Notes: generated by a model from the sequence alone, not told the origin. A stretch of DNA of 64,000 bases from Limnanthes douglasii subsp. nivea (GCA_036936605.1 JAUPFV010000004.1:126455737-126519736), one strand, 5' to 3'; counted from the first letter of the stretch, positions 1 through 13,497 are shown. Program-made: numbers and translations.

Positions 1-1480
1 ATTATTAAAGAAAAATAATGTAAACAATCTCAGCTACTAATGACGATGATCCTAGTATAAAAATTCAAAAGTAATCTCATAAAAGATAAAACAACCGATG
101 GTGAAACACCGACAAAAAACAAACTATGCCATTGCAATTAATTCTTTTAAAAATCTTGACCCTTTAATAGTATATATATATCCTCCATTTTAAAAACTGA
201 ACGTAAACATACTTGTTTGGAAAAACTAAGAACAATGGACTTCCTCCTTCCTCAAACGTTAATACCCAGATGATTGTATCTCTAATTACCTTCATAAGAG
301 TTTTGTCAAACTAAGATCCAAAGTTCATTATTCTATACTTCTGAAATTATTGACATGTACTATACTCGTCTTCTTTATCTCGTGTTGAATTACTTAAATG
401 TCAAATGAATATTAATTTAGAGGTTAAACTCTATTTAACATATATTTATCACACAATTTCTCGATAGAATTTACTAATTGTGTCAATTCATCTTCTTCTA
501 CAGAGTTGTTTTAATTCTACGATCCTGGTCGAAATAAGCTTATCACCCGACAAAAACATCTTGAAAAAAAAATCTAATCCAAGTGAATTTGAAGATGGAA
601 CATTCGAATTGAAGAAATAAAAATCCAGGCTTCACGAAGTGTTGTTTTCTTGGAAAAACAAAGAAACAAATTGCACAATATCCAACACCAAGATTAAAAA
701 TGACGCAAAATCCTAAAAGATTGTGACTACCAAGATCAAAACCAATTCTATAAATTAAACAAATTGAGAAGCTAACTTAATATGTCGGAACTATTTCTAA
801 AAAAAAGATCAACAATAATTAGATTAAAGAAAAACTATAAATTGAGACAATTTTTGAAGTTTAAAGCCTAAATTATTATAGAGGATCGTTTGATGAAGCT
901 TCTTGTTAATCCGATTTAATATTACCGTAACATTATTCTAAGACCATACATTCGAAATGTTCATGAAGAGCATCATCTAAAACTTATTGAAAATAATTCT
1001 CCTACTAACGAAATATCATCGGAAGACGATATTTTTCGAAATGAAGATGACTAAATGATGAAGGAAAAAATGCACTCTCTTAAAATCTAACTAGAAAAAT
1101 ATAAATATTATTTTCATACTTTCCTTAGTGGTTGTATATAAGTTTTTAGTAATGTATCTAGCATGTATATGTTACATTCGCTTGCAACTTTTATTGTCTA
1201 GCATCCAATTGACACTTTAATTTATTTTGAGCTTTAATATCATTTGCTTCACATTAATCATTCTTATGTTTCTTACTTGCTAACCTCAGGTTTCTGTCTC
1301 ATTTCCTCATATCATAACATCGTCTAATTACATTGTATTTATCCATCGTCAAGCTAACCATCTTTAACTTTTTTTTTATTTTATAATTTCTTATGCTGAA
1401 CATATCTTTCATCATATGTTAGTCTTTATATAATTTCAAAACTTAGCATATAGCTATTTATTTATTTACGACTTTTACAG
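1..1480. other. AT-rich intergenic sequence
   Basis: I see no gene, RNA or recognisable element here. Stops are dense in all frames. Because the adjacent gypsy relic at 2.0-6.7 kb is on the minus strand, part of 1-1.9 kb may be its decayed 3' LTR and 3' untranslated region, but I could not find LTR ends. Confidence 0.4.
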
Positions 1481-1715
1481 TCTTCCTAGGCGTGATCTCT
1501 TACACTTTTCAGATGAGTTTGTCTTATAACCATGTTCGCGGTAATCAGTTGCATGACCTCTTAATTTTTTAAATAAGATGAACTTATCTTATAGCCATGA
1601 TCATAATTAAGGCCTTTACAACCTAGTATTTACAACCTTCTTAGCATGACCTCTTACACTTTATTAGTTGAGACTGACTTATAGGCGTAGTTGTTTTCGG
1701 TTAATATATAACATT
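1470..1715. repeat. Diverged tandem repeat, three copies
   Basis: Three related blocks begin near 1491, 1551 and 1644. They share a core of the form TGAYCTCTTA followed by a T-rich stretch and CTTATARSCATG. Spacing is uneven (60 and 93 bases) and identity is modest. Short tandem repeats like this are common in LTRs of Tat-type gypsy elements, which would fit the position just beyond the pol end of the minus-strand relic, but that link is inference. Confidence 0.4.
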
Positions 1716-1989
1716 AGCTAGAATTATCTAAGTAGATTGTGTACCCGTATCTAGAATAATTTTACTTGTTGTCTTTTAATTCTTGAATCTTTATAACATA
1801 TATCGATGACTAAACATCTTCTTGGAAAATATTATCATCACCATCGCCTTGGAGAATTGTTATTACTATCATTTCCTTGGAGAATTGTTATTACTATCAT
1901 TGTTATAAAAGATATCACATACATTTTCCATCGACTAACATATTCACGTACGAAACTGTTGCTTTATTCTCATCATTTATTTTTTACTC

Positions 1990-4900
1990 CCACCAGGTAG
2001 GAGTACACCAACCAGATTTTACATATTATTTTTCTACAATTTGAAATGATGAATATACCATATGTGTTTTAACGTAATACCACCCATATATGTCAGTCTG
2101 TAAGGATATTTACGTCCCTTAGATACCACATTGAACGGTTTGTCCCATTTAGGAGCCAACTTTCCAGAAATCTTATCATTGTCCCATGAAATACCTTTCT
2201 CAACAATCACCTTCTAAAAAACTACTCATCTTCGTATTTACAAGATATCGACTTTGCATTAGAATTTTTTTCTTAGTAATATCTTCTGATGAGTAATAAT
2301 CATTTCGATGATTAGGAATCAAAATCTATGTTGGAACAATGACTTTCGTACCATATACCAAAACATATGGAGTTTCATTTTCCACCTCTTTCGAAGTTGT
2401 ACGATATGCCCACAAATCTTCATTAAGAAAATCATGCCACATCCCTTTTACAAATTTAAGCTTTTTGTTTAACCCATGCCAGCTGATTTTGTTTGGGACA
2501 TCTACTTGTCCCTTTGGTTGTTAATATTATGAACTAGAGAATTATTTCTCTATCTCATACTCTCTATTAAAGACCGTCACCATGTCCTTTTGGAATAAAG
2601 GGCCATTTTCCATCATCAATACTTGCATAATTCCAAAATGACTCAAAATATTGAATTGTAAAAACTCACAAACCTCATAAGATTTGTATTCATACTAATG
2701 ACTTTGCTTTAACCCATTTAGTGAAGTAATCAACAACTAAAATAAATAAAACCGTGTTATCCCCACTCCCATTAGTAGCGACTCTACTAAATAAATTTCA
2801 TACATATCAAAAGAAAATGTAGAAGGATTTGACCCCATCTATGAACCAAGTATTTGACTTGTATTAAAAAAACATTGAATCACAAGTTTAAACAATCTTT
2901 TTAGTATTAACAACAAGTGTCGACCAATAATATCTAGCAAAGTAAAGATATATTAACAAAGATCGTGTCAAACCTTTCTAAAATAAACTTCCATCAAGAA
3001 CATTTTACTTCGTTTTCCGCAATCGCAAAGCTTGAGTGTGTGTTTTGTTCAACGATAATACGTTATCTTTTTAGAAAATTATATATTTTATAAGCCAATC
3101 ATCATTATATTAGATAGACAAAACCTCTCGATTCTCAATAGTATCCAAAGCCAACGATATCTCTTGAATTATTACTAAATGATTATCCTATGCACAAACA
3201 AATTTTGCTAAGACATCTGTAACTGCATTTTCTAACAATAGAACTTGTACATATGAAACTTTATCAAAGAACTTGTTTCAAAAGTTTTTCTAAAATGCCC
3301 AATCCCCAAATGAGAATCCAATAGTTATCGGATAATATTCGCTTCACAAATATGACAAAATTTCATCCCAGCCAAAACTACTTCATACTCAACTTTATTA
3401 TTGGTAGAAACAAGCTCGAATTTAATAATTTGCTTAATTTCATCATCTCCTCAAACTATCACAACAATGTCAACGCCACTACTATTTATACCTGAAGCAC
3501 CACAACTCCAACATCCTATTTTTGATATTTTAATTCCATGTATATCATCTCATTCTCCTCCTTGTCCATTATTTCTTCTTGAAACTCATTAAAATATTTG
3601 AATAAATCTTGAGTTTTCATCACTATTGTTGGTTCAAATTGTATATCGTACTCACCTAACTCAATTAACCACCTTGTTAATCGGTCCTATTACATCTAAT
3701 TTTTAAAGCACATTCTTTAAAGAGAAATATGTTCACACAATTATCACATGAGCTTTTTTTTTGCAGCTACAATTAAACCTAGAATTAATTTATCCAAGTT
3801 TAATTATATGGTTTCAACATTAACCGACGTCTTGGTAACATAATATATTTGTCTTTAAAATGTATTATTTTCTCTTATAAGAACAAAACTCATGACAAGA
3901 TTTGAAATCGCAATATACATATACAAAGACTCTCAACATTTTGGTGTCTATCAAATCTCTGGTGAAGTCACATATTTCTTCAATTCATTAAAAATGGTTG
4001 TAAACTTACCATCCCAAACAAACATCTTTCCCTTTTTTTAATTATCAAATAACAAGTGACCCTTTTCAGATTCTTTAGAAATAAACCTTGACAAAGCCAC
4101 CAAATGACATGTTAATTTTTGAACTTCCTTAATCGATATTTGTGAACGCATTACTAACAATTTTTATGGCTTCAATTTAATTTTTATTTATTAGAAATCC
4201 AAGTAATTATCGTGACCTAACACCAAACTAGCACTTCAAAATATTTAGTTTTAGATTAAAACTTCTTCAAATTGTCAAATATTTCAAACAATACTAGCAC
4301 ATGATCACTTGCTTCATTTTTCGTAATTATCATGTCGTATATATAAGCCTCCATATTTCTACTCAATTTCTTAGCAAAAAAATGATTTACAAATCTTTGA
4401 TATGTAACACCAACATCACTGAAACCAAACGACATAACTTTATAACATTACAATCCTTTATCAATTGAGAAATTTATAATTTCTTCATCATTCAGATTTA
4501 ACTTAATCTAATTATACTCTAAATACACATTTTTAAATGGAAAAACCCCATGTTCGGCTGTTTCATCCATAAATTGATCAATTCAAGATAAGAAGAAAGC
4601 ATTTTTTAGAGAAATATAGTTAAGTTTAATAAAGTTATCGCGCATCCTTCGTTGTCTATTAGTTTTCTTAACCAATATTGTATTCCAACCAAGTAGGATA
4701 CTTTAATTCTTGGATATGCCTCTCTTTCAGTAGCCTAATAACTTATTTAACTCTAACTTTAGACTTTTTAACTGAAAATAATATTCTTTTATGTGGAATT
4801 GGGTAAAACCTCATATCAATGGGTAATTAATGACATATAATTGACATGCTCACCGTCACTAACTTCTGATTTGCTCCATGTAAAAATAGCCATATTCATT

Positions 4901-6015
4901 TTCAAACAAGTCGTCAATTATCTATTGAAACCTTCATATAATCTTCCACCAATCTTTACCATATTTCCATCGTCTGAATGCAAATATTTAACTTATTTTG
5001 TTGATTATGTTTTAAATATTCTTTAGGATCGTATGTCTCACCTTCTTTAACTCTTATGAAGGGTTAAATGATTTCAACCACCAACACATCCCTTGATGTA
5101 CTCTATAGTTGCTCCGAAGTAATGTTTTCAGGATCCATGGACATATAATAACAATATCTAGGCGTCATTTGACATTTTATATAACCTAACTCTACCTCTT
5201 TACAAAATACTTCACGCACTGATGATAAGATAACGTTACAACCACTATCATATGCAACTAAGTTCGTCTTGAAATTACATTATAATAAATTGGATCATCA
5301 ATAATCATGAGTAATGTAGTCACTATCTTTTCAGCCTCTTCTAGCATCTAAAGTTAGATTGAATAGCCCGACACAATTGGTCGATCGTCCACAGAAACTA
5401 CTAAATTTCTATTGGACTACCAATATATGATCAAATCCTTTTAGATAGAAAACATTAGCTAAACTTCCGGTGTCAATCATTACCATTCTCAATATCACTT
5501 TTATAATCTATTGAGTCACTAGAAAAAAATCTTCATGTGATGTTACCAACCCTCTTAAATCACCATAAGTGAATGACAACAATAAATAAGGATTCTTATG
5601 TAGATTTATAGATGACTCATCAATGAAATTAAGTTCTAAATTCTTTCGATACCTCTTGCTTGAAGAATGCTTTATCATAGATAAAGTGTCTATACCAAAT
5701 ATCGTGTAGAGTTCGTGTCTATTGTCTTTTTGTTATTTCAGACTATTTATTTAAAGTATTCATTTGTACTATGATCCTCTCTAGCTTTTACAAACTTAAC
5801 CTATTCACAATTGTCAATCAACCTCTAAATATTATCTTTCAACTGAAAGGAATGCCCATGGTCATTATGATAAACATAATAGTACCTCTTGGTTTTCTCA
5901 TTAACATGCACAAACATTTCCCTTGGTGCCCGATAGTTTATCGTAACCCTTGTCTTATCATAAGTTATAGCGATTTTTGCATTCAGTATAGTAAGTCTTT
6001 TATTCAAATTATCAC

Positions 6016-6049
<34 letters not shown>

Positions 6050-6700
6050 TCATCTACTAATTGGCTCATCTGGAACCCGCCATACTTCATTTACTTTCTT
6101 TTAAAAATAGAAAATCTTCTGTATAATATATTAGCTTGCACAACTATTCCTATTTTTGCTTCTACCAATTTGATAAACATCTTTGTCTTTCTCAAATGAT
6201 TTCCCATGGTATCGACTAGATACTTAATCAATCCCTATAACAATTTACTTTCCATTGGTAATATTTTATTATAGCTTCCAACGCTACCTTTTGTTAAAAA
6301 TATTCTAACACATCATCTCTTAAACAAACCGTGAACATAATCCTTTAACTACTCATCAGTTTTCTTAAACAACATCATAATATGGTCACCGTCACTTTTA
6401 ATTTATTTTTTACCGATGAACTGAATCCGAGACAACTTTCACAAATCTTCAAAATAGTCAACTGAACCTGAGAGAAGGTTATTGAACCAAACTAAAGAAT
6501 TTAGTCTAAAAATCATGACCAAGTTTTGTATAATAATTTAGTTTGGTTCCATCGTACTTCTCTGTTATGTATGGATCAAACTTCATTACCAACTCGTCTT
6601 CCATAATTCTTCGAGTCAATGGGGATTTTCCATAGTATAATCCTCTAGTTCAGATATTTTCAACACCGTATATCTTTCGTCTATCATCTTATTTTTTCCA
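1990..6700 (-). mobile_element. Decayed Ty3/gypsy (Tat-like) retrotransposon relic
   Basis: Reading the minus strand from 6700 down, the domains come in gypsy order. A gag C-terminal scrap lies at 5825-6007 (a YHNDHGH motif). Protease is at about 5428-5490 (IDTGSLANVF, matching the D-T/S-G active-site loop). Reverse transcriptase is at about 4320-4445 (MSFGFSDVGVTYQRFVN, then YIYDM in place of the usual YVDDM). RNase H is at about 3357-3396 (VEYEVVLAGMKF) and the integrase core at about 2695-2733 (VDYFTKWVKAKSL). The integrase C-terminal region with a YGTK stretch is near 2320-2350, and the pol tail (GKLAPKWDKPF) is near 2110-2165. Every domain is interrupted by stops and frameshifts, so it is dead. 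Integrase downstream of RNase H identifies Ty3/gypsy; the Tat-like assignment rests on the RT and integrase wording and is less certain. LTRs were not resolved. Confidence 0.85.
6016..6049. repeat. (TAA)n microsatellite
   Basis: About eleven AAT/TAA units in a row, inside the gag part of the minus-strand gypsy relic. It expands a plus-strand shadow reading frame into a run of isoleucines, which is not a real protein feature. Confidence 0.95.
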
Positions 6701-7320
6701 TTTTTAACCCTTTTATTAGACGATACTTCGTTATATGATTGATCAACCTTATTATCGTTCTCTTGTTCATATGGAATAATTTCTTTTACCAAAAATTAAA
6801 TCATCTTTATCAATATTTTCATCTAGATTTACATTGCGTCTTGAAGATATGTTTCATTTATTAATTGTAAAGTTTTTCTCATTATCTCAAAACGATTATA
6901 ACCTTTTTAATTCCATTGATTTTGTAACAGGTTAGACTTATATTATTCTGATCGTAATTTATATTATTAAAACAGAAATATTATTCTAGAAGTTATGATC
7001 TTGTGGCTGAAGTTTCATTCACTTCGTTGTTCCCAGAAGTTGGAAAAGCAACATTCACACTTTGAAATAACTATTGGAAATCCACAAACAAGATGTCCTG
7101 CTCTTATCAACTCTTGATCTAGTCTTACCAAGGACAATAACTAGATGAAGGGTGTATATTGATTCAATGAAATAATGATGTGAAAAGAAAATATCATTTT
7201 TTCATTGAATTTTGAATTTGATAAATTTCGACATATGTACTAGGTTATATAGTGATAATAAACACACATCATGTTACACTCAAGTATTTTTTAGATAAGA
7301 AATATTCGGAACGATGATTA
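6701..7320. other. Unassigned junction between two gypsy relics
   Basis: This stretch separates a minus-strand and a plus-strand gypsy relic. No domain, LTR end or gene could be recognised. It probably holds the decayed 5' part of the minus-strand element and internal sequence of the plus-strand one. Confidence 0.4.
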
Positions 7321-7329
7321 TTACGCTAT

Positions 7330-8625
7330 CTATTACTTTTTTGGGAATTTGATCTTGACATCCGAGATAAAAAAAGGTTCGGAAAGTTTTATATCGTATC
7401 ATTTATCTCATATAAAACCTAATATTAAAAACGTATTTTATTATGAACAATTATTGCCCATTATAGTTGAGCCTTGGTTTGCAAACATTGCAAATTTTCT
7501 TGTTAATTGGTAGACGATCAAAATAATTCGAAACCTTAAAGATTACTATCCATACTTGTACAATTCATGTGACGAGTACATTATTAGATTGTGTATACCA
7601 GTGAGTGAAGTGGTTTATATATTGTGTCACTGCCACTCTTTAGAGGTTAGAGGTAATTTTGATACAACATAAACTGCAAAAAAATCTCTACAGTCAGGTT
7701 TCTTTTCGCACACATTATTTAAGGTTCTCATACATATGTTATGAATTTTCATAGATACCAAAGACTATGGAACATTTCTAAAAAAATAAAATGTCAGTGA
7801 AGAAAATTTTAAAGGTAGAATTGTTCGATGTGTGAAGTATCAATTTCATGAGACCTTTTCCATCATCTTTCAACAACAAATATGTCATAATTGCATTTGA
7901 TTAAGTCTACAAGTGGGTTTAAACAATATTTTTAGCCACAAATGATGCAGGGGTAGTGATCATGTTTGTAACGAAACATATTTTTTCACGATTCAGAATC
8001 TCAAGAGCAATAATTAATAATTAATGATCAAATTTTTGAAATCTTCAATTGAACATTGTATTAGCAAAATATTGATTTAGATACAAAGTCTCAGCATCAT
8101 ATCATCCTTAGGCCCGTAGACAAGTGAAGGTTTCAAATCAAGAGTTGTAAAATTATTTTGGAGAAAACGGTTCGTAGTTTTAGTATAGACTCGTCTTTAA
8201 AACTCGATGATGCATCGTGGATCTATAAAACTACTTTCAAGACTCCAATTGATATACCACCTTATAAATTGGTTTATGGAAGATTATGTCACCTCATTAT
8301 CGAATGAGAAGATCAATCATATTATACTATAAACTGTTGAATTTAATACAAAGGTCTACGGGAAGAAGAGGTTGTTACATCTGAATGAGCAGGAGGAGTT
8401 TCATAATGAAACATATGATAGCTTTAGAATCTACAAGGAGAGAACGAAGCTATGACATGATAAAAATATTTTTCCATGAAACTTATATGTAGGACAAAAC
8501 TTAGTGTTATACCATTCATGTTTGAGTTTTTTTTGAAACAAATATGATCAAAGTGGTCTGGACCTTTTGCGATTGCGAAGATCTCTTCCCATGTAACGAT
8601 CGAGATATCACATCCGTAAAAATAA
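7330..8625 (+). mobile_element. Athila-like Ty3/gypsy pol relic (RNase H end to integrase)
   Basis: In plus-strand order the text begins with the characteristic end of RNase H (EFDLDIRDKKR at about 7345-7377). It continues with the spacer (EPWFANIANFLVN near 7470-7510), the integrase zinc-binding region (ILCHCHSLEV near 7620-7650, then LQSGF near 7690) and VELFDV near 7815. The integrase catalytic core runs to RQVKVSNQE near 8115-8145, followed by YKLVYGRLCHL at about 8263-8295 and an ERTK-like stretch near 8440. This order and wording are those of Athila/Tekay-type plant gypsy polyproteins; Athila fits best. Dozens of stops and frameshifts make it non-functional. Gag, protease, most of RT and both LTRs are missing or unrecognisable. 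Confidence 0.8.
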
Positions 8626-9900
8626 AATTTTAAAGTAGAGGGTCACCATCTCCAATCATACTTCAAAAGAATTTTTGACAACAGTAAGATCTTTATCTCT
8701 TTCCAAGATCCAAATTTATTAGAAAGATCGAGCTACTAACTTTTAACGCAAGAGTAATTGAAAAACAAACCATAATAAAGTTTTAACTTTTAACTTTTTT
8801 GTTATTATTATTTTTTTTATCTATAATATTATTTAAATTAAAAGTTACAACTTTTATAAAACTTTTTAATATTTCTTTTGTATAGTATTTTAAAAAAAAT
8901 ATTAAAAATGTTATATATATATATATATATATACATATATTATTTTCTTGCGACTAATAAATACTTGATCGCGACAATATCGATAAACCGAAAAATAGAT
9001 CGTCTTATCACGAAGTCGTGATAGGGACAAAATACTCAGGCACGAGAAGTTTCTTGTTATGTCTGGTATTTGCCGTTTTTTTAAATTTTATTTTTATGAT
9101 TTCAAACAATAAAAAAATTAAGTGATAGAAAATAATTTCACCAAGAGTTTTCGAACATGTATTCTTCTTCGACATTTCTCTATTATTTTTCACAAATTCT
9201 TTTAAACCCAATGCCGCCATTGACTGAAACTTTAAGCTTTTCACTCAAAATAACATATCATAAATTTCATCCATAAAATCCATCATAAATTATGCCGCTT
9301 CAAAAAAATCCTAAAATAGAATTTCATGATTCATGGTTCTCGGATGATGTTTATAGAGTAGGAGTCTACTTTTTTATAACTTTTGATTTGATTTTACAAG
9401 AAATTTGACAATAAAGTTAGGATCTCGTATTTGGGTTCTTCAAATTTTAGTTTTCTCGAATTTCAGGGTGAAACTATAGTAATTTGCTGATTTTACTTTT
9501 TATGCACATATAATTAAACAATACAAGTTAAATTTCAATTTAGTTGATTAAAAACGTGCTGATTTTGAGGATTGAGAAGTATTATTGGAAATTGTTTTTT
9601 TTTTAAAAAAATCAATTATATTTAAACCAAACCCAAAGAATTTTGTTTATAAATTATTAAACTAAGTAATTAAAAAAATTCGTCATTCTTAAGTTTCGAT
9701 GGGCTTTGGGTAAACAATCGGTGCGGTAGTTTTTGGAAATACTACCGCCGATAAATATTTTGGCACCTAAATACATCAGAAGTACAATAAAAATCGATTC
9801 CAGTACCTAAATACGGAAATACAATCCAGACAGATTTCGGCGCCTAAATACAACTATGAAAAAGATAGACATAATCTTGCAGCAGACACAAACACAACGT
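8626..9900. other. AT-rich spacer
   Basis: No gene is recognised. A (TA)n run lies at 8911-8940. A minus-strand open frame at 9008-9244 encodes a lysine- and isoleucine-rich 78-residue product with no family resemblance and is probably chance. Confidence 0.4.
8911..8940. repeat. (TA)n microsatellite
   Basis: About eleven uninterrupted TA units followed by one C interruption. Confidence 0.95.
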
Positions 9901-9904
9901 CTTA

Positions 9905-10045
9905 CGAACCAGATCTGATGGATACTACGTCTTAAACTTTAGATCTGATAGAAACCATCATCTCAGACTTCAGATCTGATGGATACTACGTCTCAGACTT
10001 CAGATCTGATGGAATCCATCGGCTCAGACTTCAGACTTCAGATCG
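9905..10045. repeat. 30-bp tandem repeat, about four units
   Basis: AGATCTGAT recurs at 9911, 9941, 9972 and 10002, a spacing of 30-31 bases, each time followed by a variant of GGATACTACGTCTCAGACTTC. The last unit contains a further short duplication of CAGACTT. A minus-strand open frame of 93 codons begins at 10305 and runs into this array; it matches no family that I recognise. Confidence 0.8.
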
Positions 10046-10049
10046 AAGA

Positions 10050-11055
10050 GTACCGCGCAAAAAAGGTTCCGAGAAATCGCTGAAGTCGCCTGTTTTACTA
10101 GTGGATGCACCTTCACGACGAAACCACGGCCAACAAAGTCTTCAACAATTGTGATACTTATCGATCCTCGTTCAGAGGAGTTGGAAACCAAGGCTATGAA
10201 ATCCAAATAGTAGGAAGATGAAACAAAATAAATATAAAGTTTACCAAAGAGACGACCATAACTCAAAAGAGAGGAATGGATAAACTCTAGATTTAAAACT
10301 CCCAAAAAAAAAATCTAGATTATAAAAGAAAAAGATTGAATTGCCTTAAAATGGCAATTGACGGCTGGGTCTCAAACCCTACTTAGGGTTTCTAGAGAGA
10401 GGTGAGAGTTTCTCTTTCTAGAAACCCCTCTGTGGTTCGCTCGGTAGTTTTTCTTAATGTTAATAATAACAAAATAATAATTTGGAAATTCGTTGGAAAA
10501 AAAATATGATTTTAAGTTAAATGCATGGTTATGGACATGATTGCGGGAGATCTTATGTCTTCCTTTTAACCACTTTGCCAAACCGGGATCTAAATATACT
10601 AAAAACTTAATATAATATATATTATGTAGGTTTCAGTTCGTTTTAGTTCTAGTTCGAAACAGAACGAACACCAATTGATTGTAATTTAGTTTGAAAATGA
10701 AATTTAAATCGAATTTTATTTTTAAAAAACCGATCAAAATGATCATTTCAGTTGGGTTTGGTTGGGTTTTTTTTTCTCTGTTTATCTTTGGTATTGGATA
10801 ATTGATTTGTTATAATTAAATAATTATTTAGGTAGTTTTTGTTGAGTAAAGAAGCATGATTTAATTACAGTAAAAAGCATAGACCAAATGCAACTATACC
10901 AAATACATTTATAAATGAAAAGGTCGAGGGATTTTATAACTGTTTGAATCCCATATTGCTTGAAAGGGAGTTTAATTTTTCATTTTGAGCTTTTGAAGTT
11001 TGTCGAACAAGTTGAGGCAATAATTGTGAAACACGTTTTTTCAAACTCCGTAGGA
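10050..11055. other. AT-rich spacer with small hairpins
   Basis: No protein family is recognised. Near 10378-10430 are two short inverted repeats (AAACCC..GGGTTT and TTTCTAGA..TCTAGAAAC) of the kind seen in element leaders or terminators. Near 10625-10770 there is GGTTCG/GGTTGG-type low-complexity sequence common in plant intergenic DNA. Confidence 0.35.
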
Positions 11056-11059
11056 TTAT

Positions 11060-11290
11060 TTTGAACTATGGGTTAAAGAGTTCTACACGAGCTTAGCTAC
11101 CCTAGATGATAATGTGAATTGAGTGTTTTTTAGCGGTAAACTTGTTCAACTGACGGAGAAGTCTACTAATATAGTGTTTGGGCTGGACGAACCTGTTTTT
11201 ATTGGTATTCGGAGAAGGAAGATATTGATTATGACGATGTTCTCCGGTACTAGCAGGTGATGGAGAATTTGGGAATGTTCATCCATGTAA
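11060..11290 (+). pseudogene. Fragment of a 'putative plant transposon protein'
   Basis: The plus strand reads VKEFYTSLATLDDN, then a stop, then VFFSGKLVQLTEKST and IVFGLDEP. This follows the pattern of the plant transposon-associated protein family (Transposase_32 type) in which a conserved KEFY motif is followed by a V.G..V..s...IN...GLP segment. It is a partial copy with at least one internal stop, and the rest of the family domain is not visible downstream. Its relation to the PMD gene that starts about 500 bases later is unknown. Confidence 0.45.
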
Positions 11291-11739
11291 TTATTTTTTG
11301 ACTTCTCAAATAAAAACTTCTACTAATTCATCGTCTGTGGTTTTAATTTATTTGTTCTCGGTTGTTACCAAAATCAAATCTGAATCATATCAATAAAGAA
11401 AAGTGTTTAATGATAAGAAGATAAACGTGGAAAGAATTATCTATGGGGCTATACGGAATAAGGAGAAATTCTTATCTTATTTATCAGTATAACAGAGTTA
11501 CGTAAAGCATACAAAGCTTTTATTGCCAGTAATAAAATCAAGATGACAACCATAACACCTTTTTCGCGATGGATTTTCAGAGTGGCGATAGTAGATAGGG
11601 GACAATACGGTCAACATAAAAAGGTTGAGGATTCTTGCCACGTGGTTGATAACAGGGAGGGGAGAGTCTACAAACATATTGGTACGGTTTCTAAGCCGTC
11701 ACTAAACAGTTAAAGCCCATACATATAAATTAGGTATGA

Positions 11740-13147
11740 GCCACTATGTTTTAGTTTTAGCATTTGTAGGGTTTTTATCTATTTCGTCCACATTATGTTT
11801 ATACAAAGCCATGAGCCAACGAAGGTGATGATTCAAAAAGCAGAGCAGGTACGGGCAAAGGTGATGGAGATTATTTTTGGCTCTCTTGTCGACGCACTCT
11901 TTCGCTGGCATACCAACCTGCATTTCATTTCTCGTTTGAAGAGATGACTGTGACTTTGGATGACGTCCACGTTATCACTGGAGTACCGGTCACATGTATG
12001 CCTTTTGATGTTTTATCATTTAATGACGAGATTAAGCGGAGCCAGACATATGCTAGCATGCTAGGTCTATGACCAGCAGAGTTGAATAAAAATCTGAGGA
12101 ATACTAGTAGCGTGAATCTTAGTTGGCTGCGCAACACATTCACGCATGACAATTATAGTGATAGGAAGATCACAGATGAGAGAGTAGATCATGTCACCCG
12201 TGCCTACATACTATTCTTGTTAGGTACCACCATTTGCGCCAACAAAACCAGCAATAGTATTCTTTAGATTACCTCCGGTTCGTGAACTAATACGAGATTA
12301 TAAATCGGTCAACTCGGGTCAGTTGGTATTGGCGCAGCTGTATATCTCCCTTAGTAAGGGATCTTTGCATGGTACGAAGGGTATTTGCGGGTTCATAGGA
12401 CTGCTCAAGGCATGGATATTTGCTTACTATATTCAGTTTCGAGCTACCAGCCATCTATGCCCCATCTGTGCCGACATATGCCGCAGAAGATCGGCGTTTC
12501 ACAGGATGTGCGCAAGGAGTTGAGGCATGCACTACCGATGTGCACATAGTCAGATGTAAGTAGTATTTTTTTAACGTTATGTTTTTAAACTATTACGGTT
12601 GTCTAACATGTTAGCTTATTTATTTACATGTCGTTTTCCTTTCCTATGCGTATTTACGGGACGAGCACCCGTTTCATGATGTTAGTTGGGTTGAGGTGAC
12701 GGTAAAGACATTTGACATCATTGTTCCATACTACCTCGACCATGTCACTCGTCAGATGGGCCACATACAACTTATTTTGAAACATGCACGTCCTTCTGCG
12801 TCCAAAAAGGCAGGCAATAAGACGACTCAAAGATACGTTTGGGATGCCCATCTGTAGCGGGATTGGGAGTACCATCGTTACAGCACAGTTGGAGCGGATT
12901 ACCACGGTGGGGAGGAGGGAGCAGCGATGCGATGTACCGAGTTTGGGTGAAGAAAAACATGTGGTATATCGTTAGTAACTCTGCTTCAGCTGGAGGGCAT
13001 TAGGTGCAGCCGCAGGGTGGTGGTGACTTCGCAGGATATGACCAAATCGAACAGTTTGGTCCATCCATACCGACGCTGGAGTATGATGATTTGGTACAAA
13101 CCGCCCTTCAGATGTGTAGGATTGCGGAGCGGTATCGACGTTGTTGA
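11740..13147 (+). pseudogene. Plant mobile domain (PMD, MAIN-like) gene relic carried by a MULE
   Basis: The product resembles the plant mobile domain shared by MAIN/MAIL1-type nuclear proteins and by genes inside plant transposons; cellular relatives act in transposon silencing and meristem maintenance. Visible blocks in order are EEMTVTLDDVHVITGVPVT from 11938, LRNTSSVNLSWLRNTFTHD at about 12091-12147, and ERVDHVTRAYILFLLGTTI at about 12178-12234. After a +1 frame change come LVLAQLYISLSKGSLHGTKG from about 12326 and FIGLLKAWIFAYYIQFR near 12390-12445. A good donor (GAT|GTAAGT) lies near 12556, and further coding is at about 12655-12790 (DHVTRQMGHIQ). The tail is GYDQIEQFGPSIPTLEYDDL ending at a TGA at 13145-13147. 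An in-frame TGA near 12070 and at least one frameshift break it. A start codon is not clear, so the left border is approximate. The PMD assignment is firm from block order; whether this copy is expressed is doubtful. Confidence 0.75.
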
Positions 13148-13489
13148 TTTGTAGACAATCGATGTTTTATTATCATGTTATTTCGTATTTTATACTTTGT
13201 TATTTTAACGTTCGATTTGTAAGCCTTGTACTTTATGATAATATTTTTAGATTTCTATCTCTATGTTTTTACATTGCATTTCAATTTTTATTTGAAAACA
13301 GTCTTTTTTCTTTGCCAAAATAGTAGTTAAACGCCAAAATCAACTAGGGTAAAAAATAACTCCCGACAAAATTAACTCCCTCTAAAAATGAATCCCTCCA
13401 AAATTAACTCCCTCCAAAAGTTTTTCCCGCCATTGTCACTTCCCGCCAAAGAAACTCCCGCCTAATATGGTACCCCACATGTTTTTCCC

Positions 13490-13497
13490 TATAAAAA
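13490..13497 (+). promoter_or_regulatory. TATA box of the small MULE gene
   Basis: TATAAAAA lies 83 bases before the ATG at 13573, after a CCCGCC-rich stretch (13395-13465) that stands out from the AT-rich surroundings. Distance and composition suit a plant core promoter driving the short gene downstream. Confidence 0.5.

Noticed and set aside
5771..6199. 142-codon plus-strand open frame
   Set aside because: It is the antisense of the minus-strand gypsy gag relic and contains the (TAA)n microsatellite read as isoleucines; no independent coding signal.
12654..12975. Overlapping minus-strand frames over the PMD relic
   Set aside because: They are shadows of the plus-strand PMD coding text.
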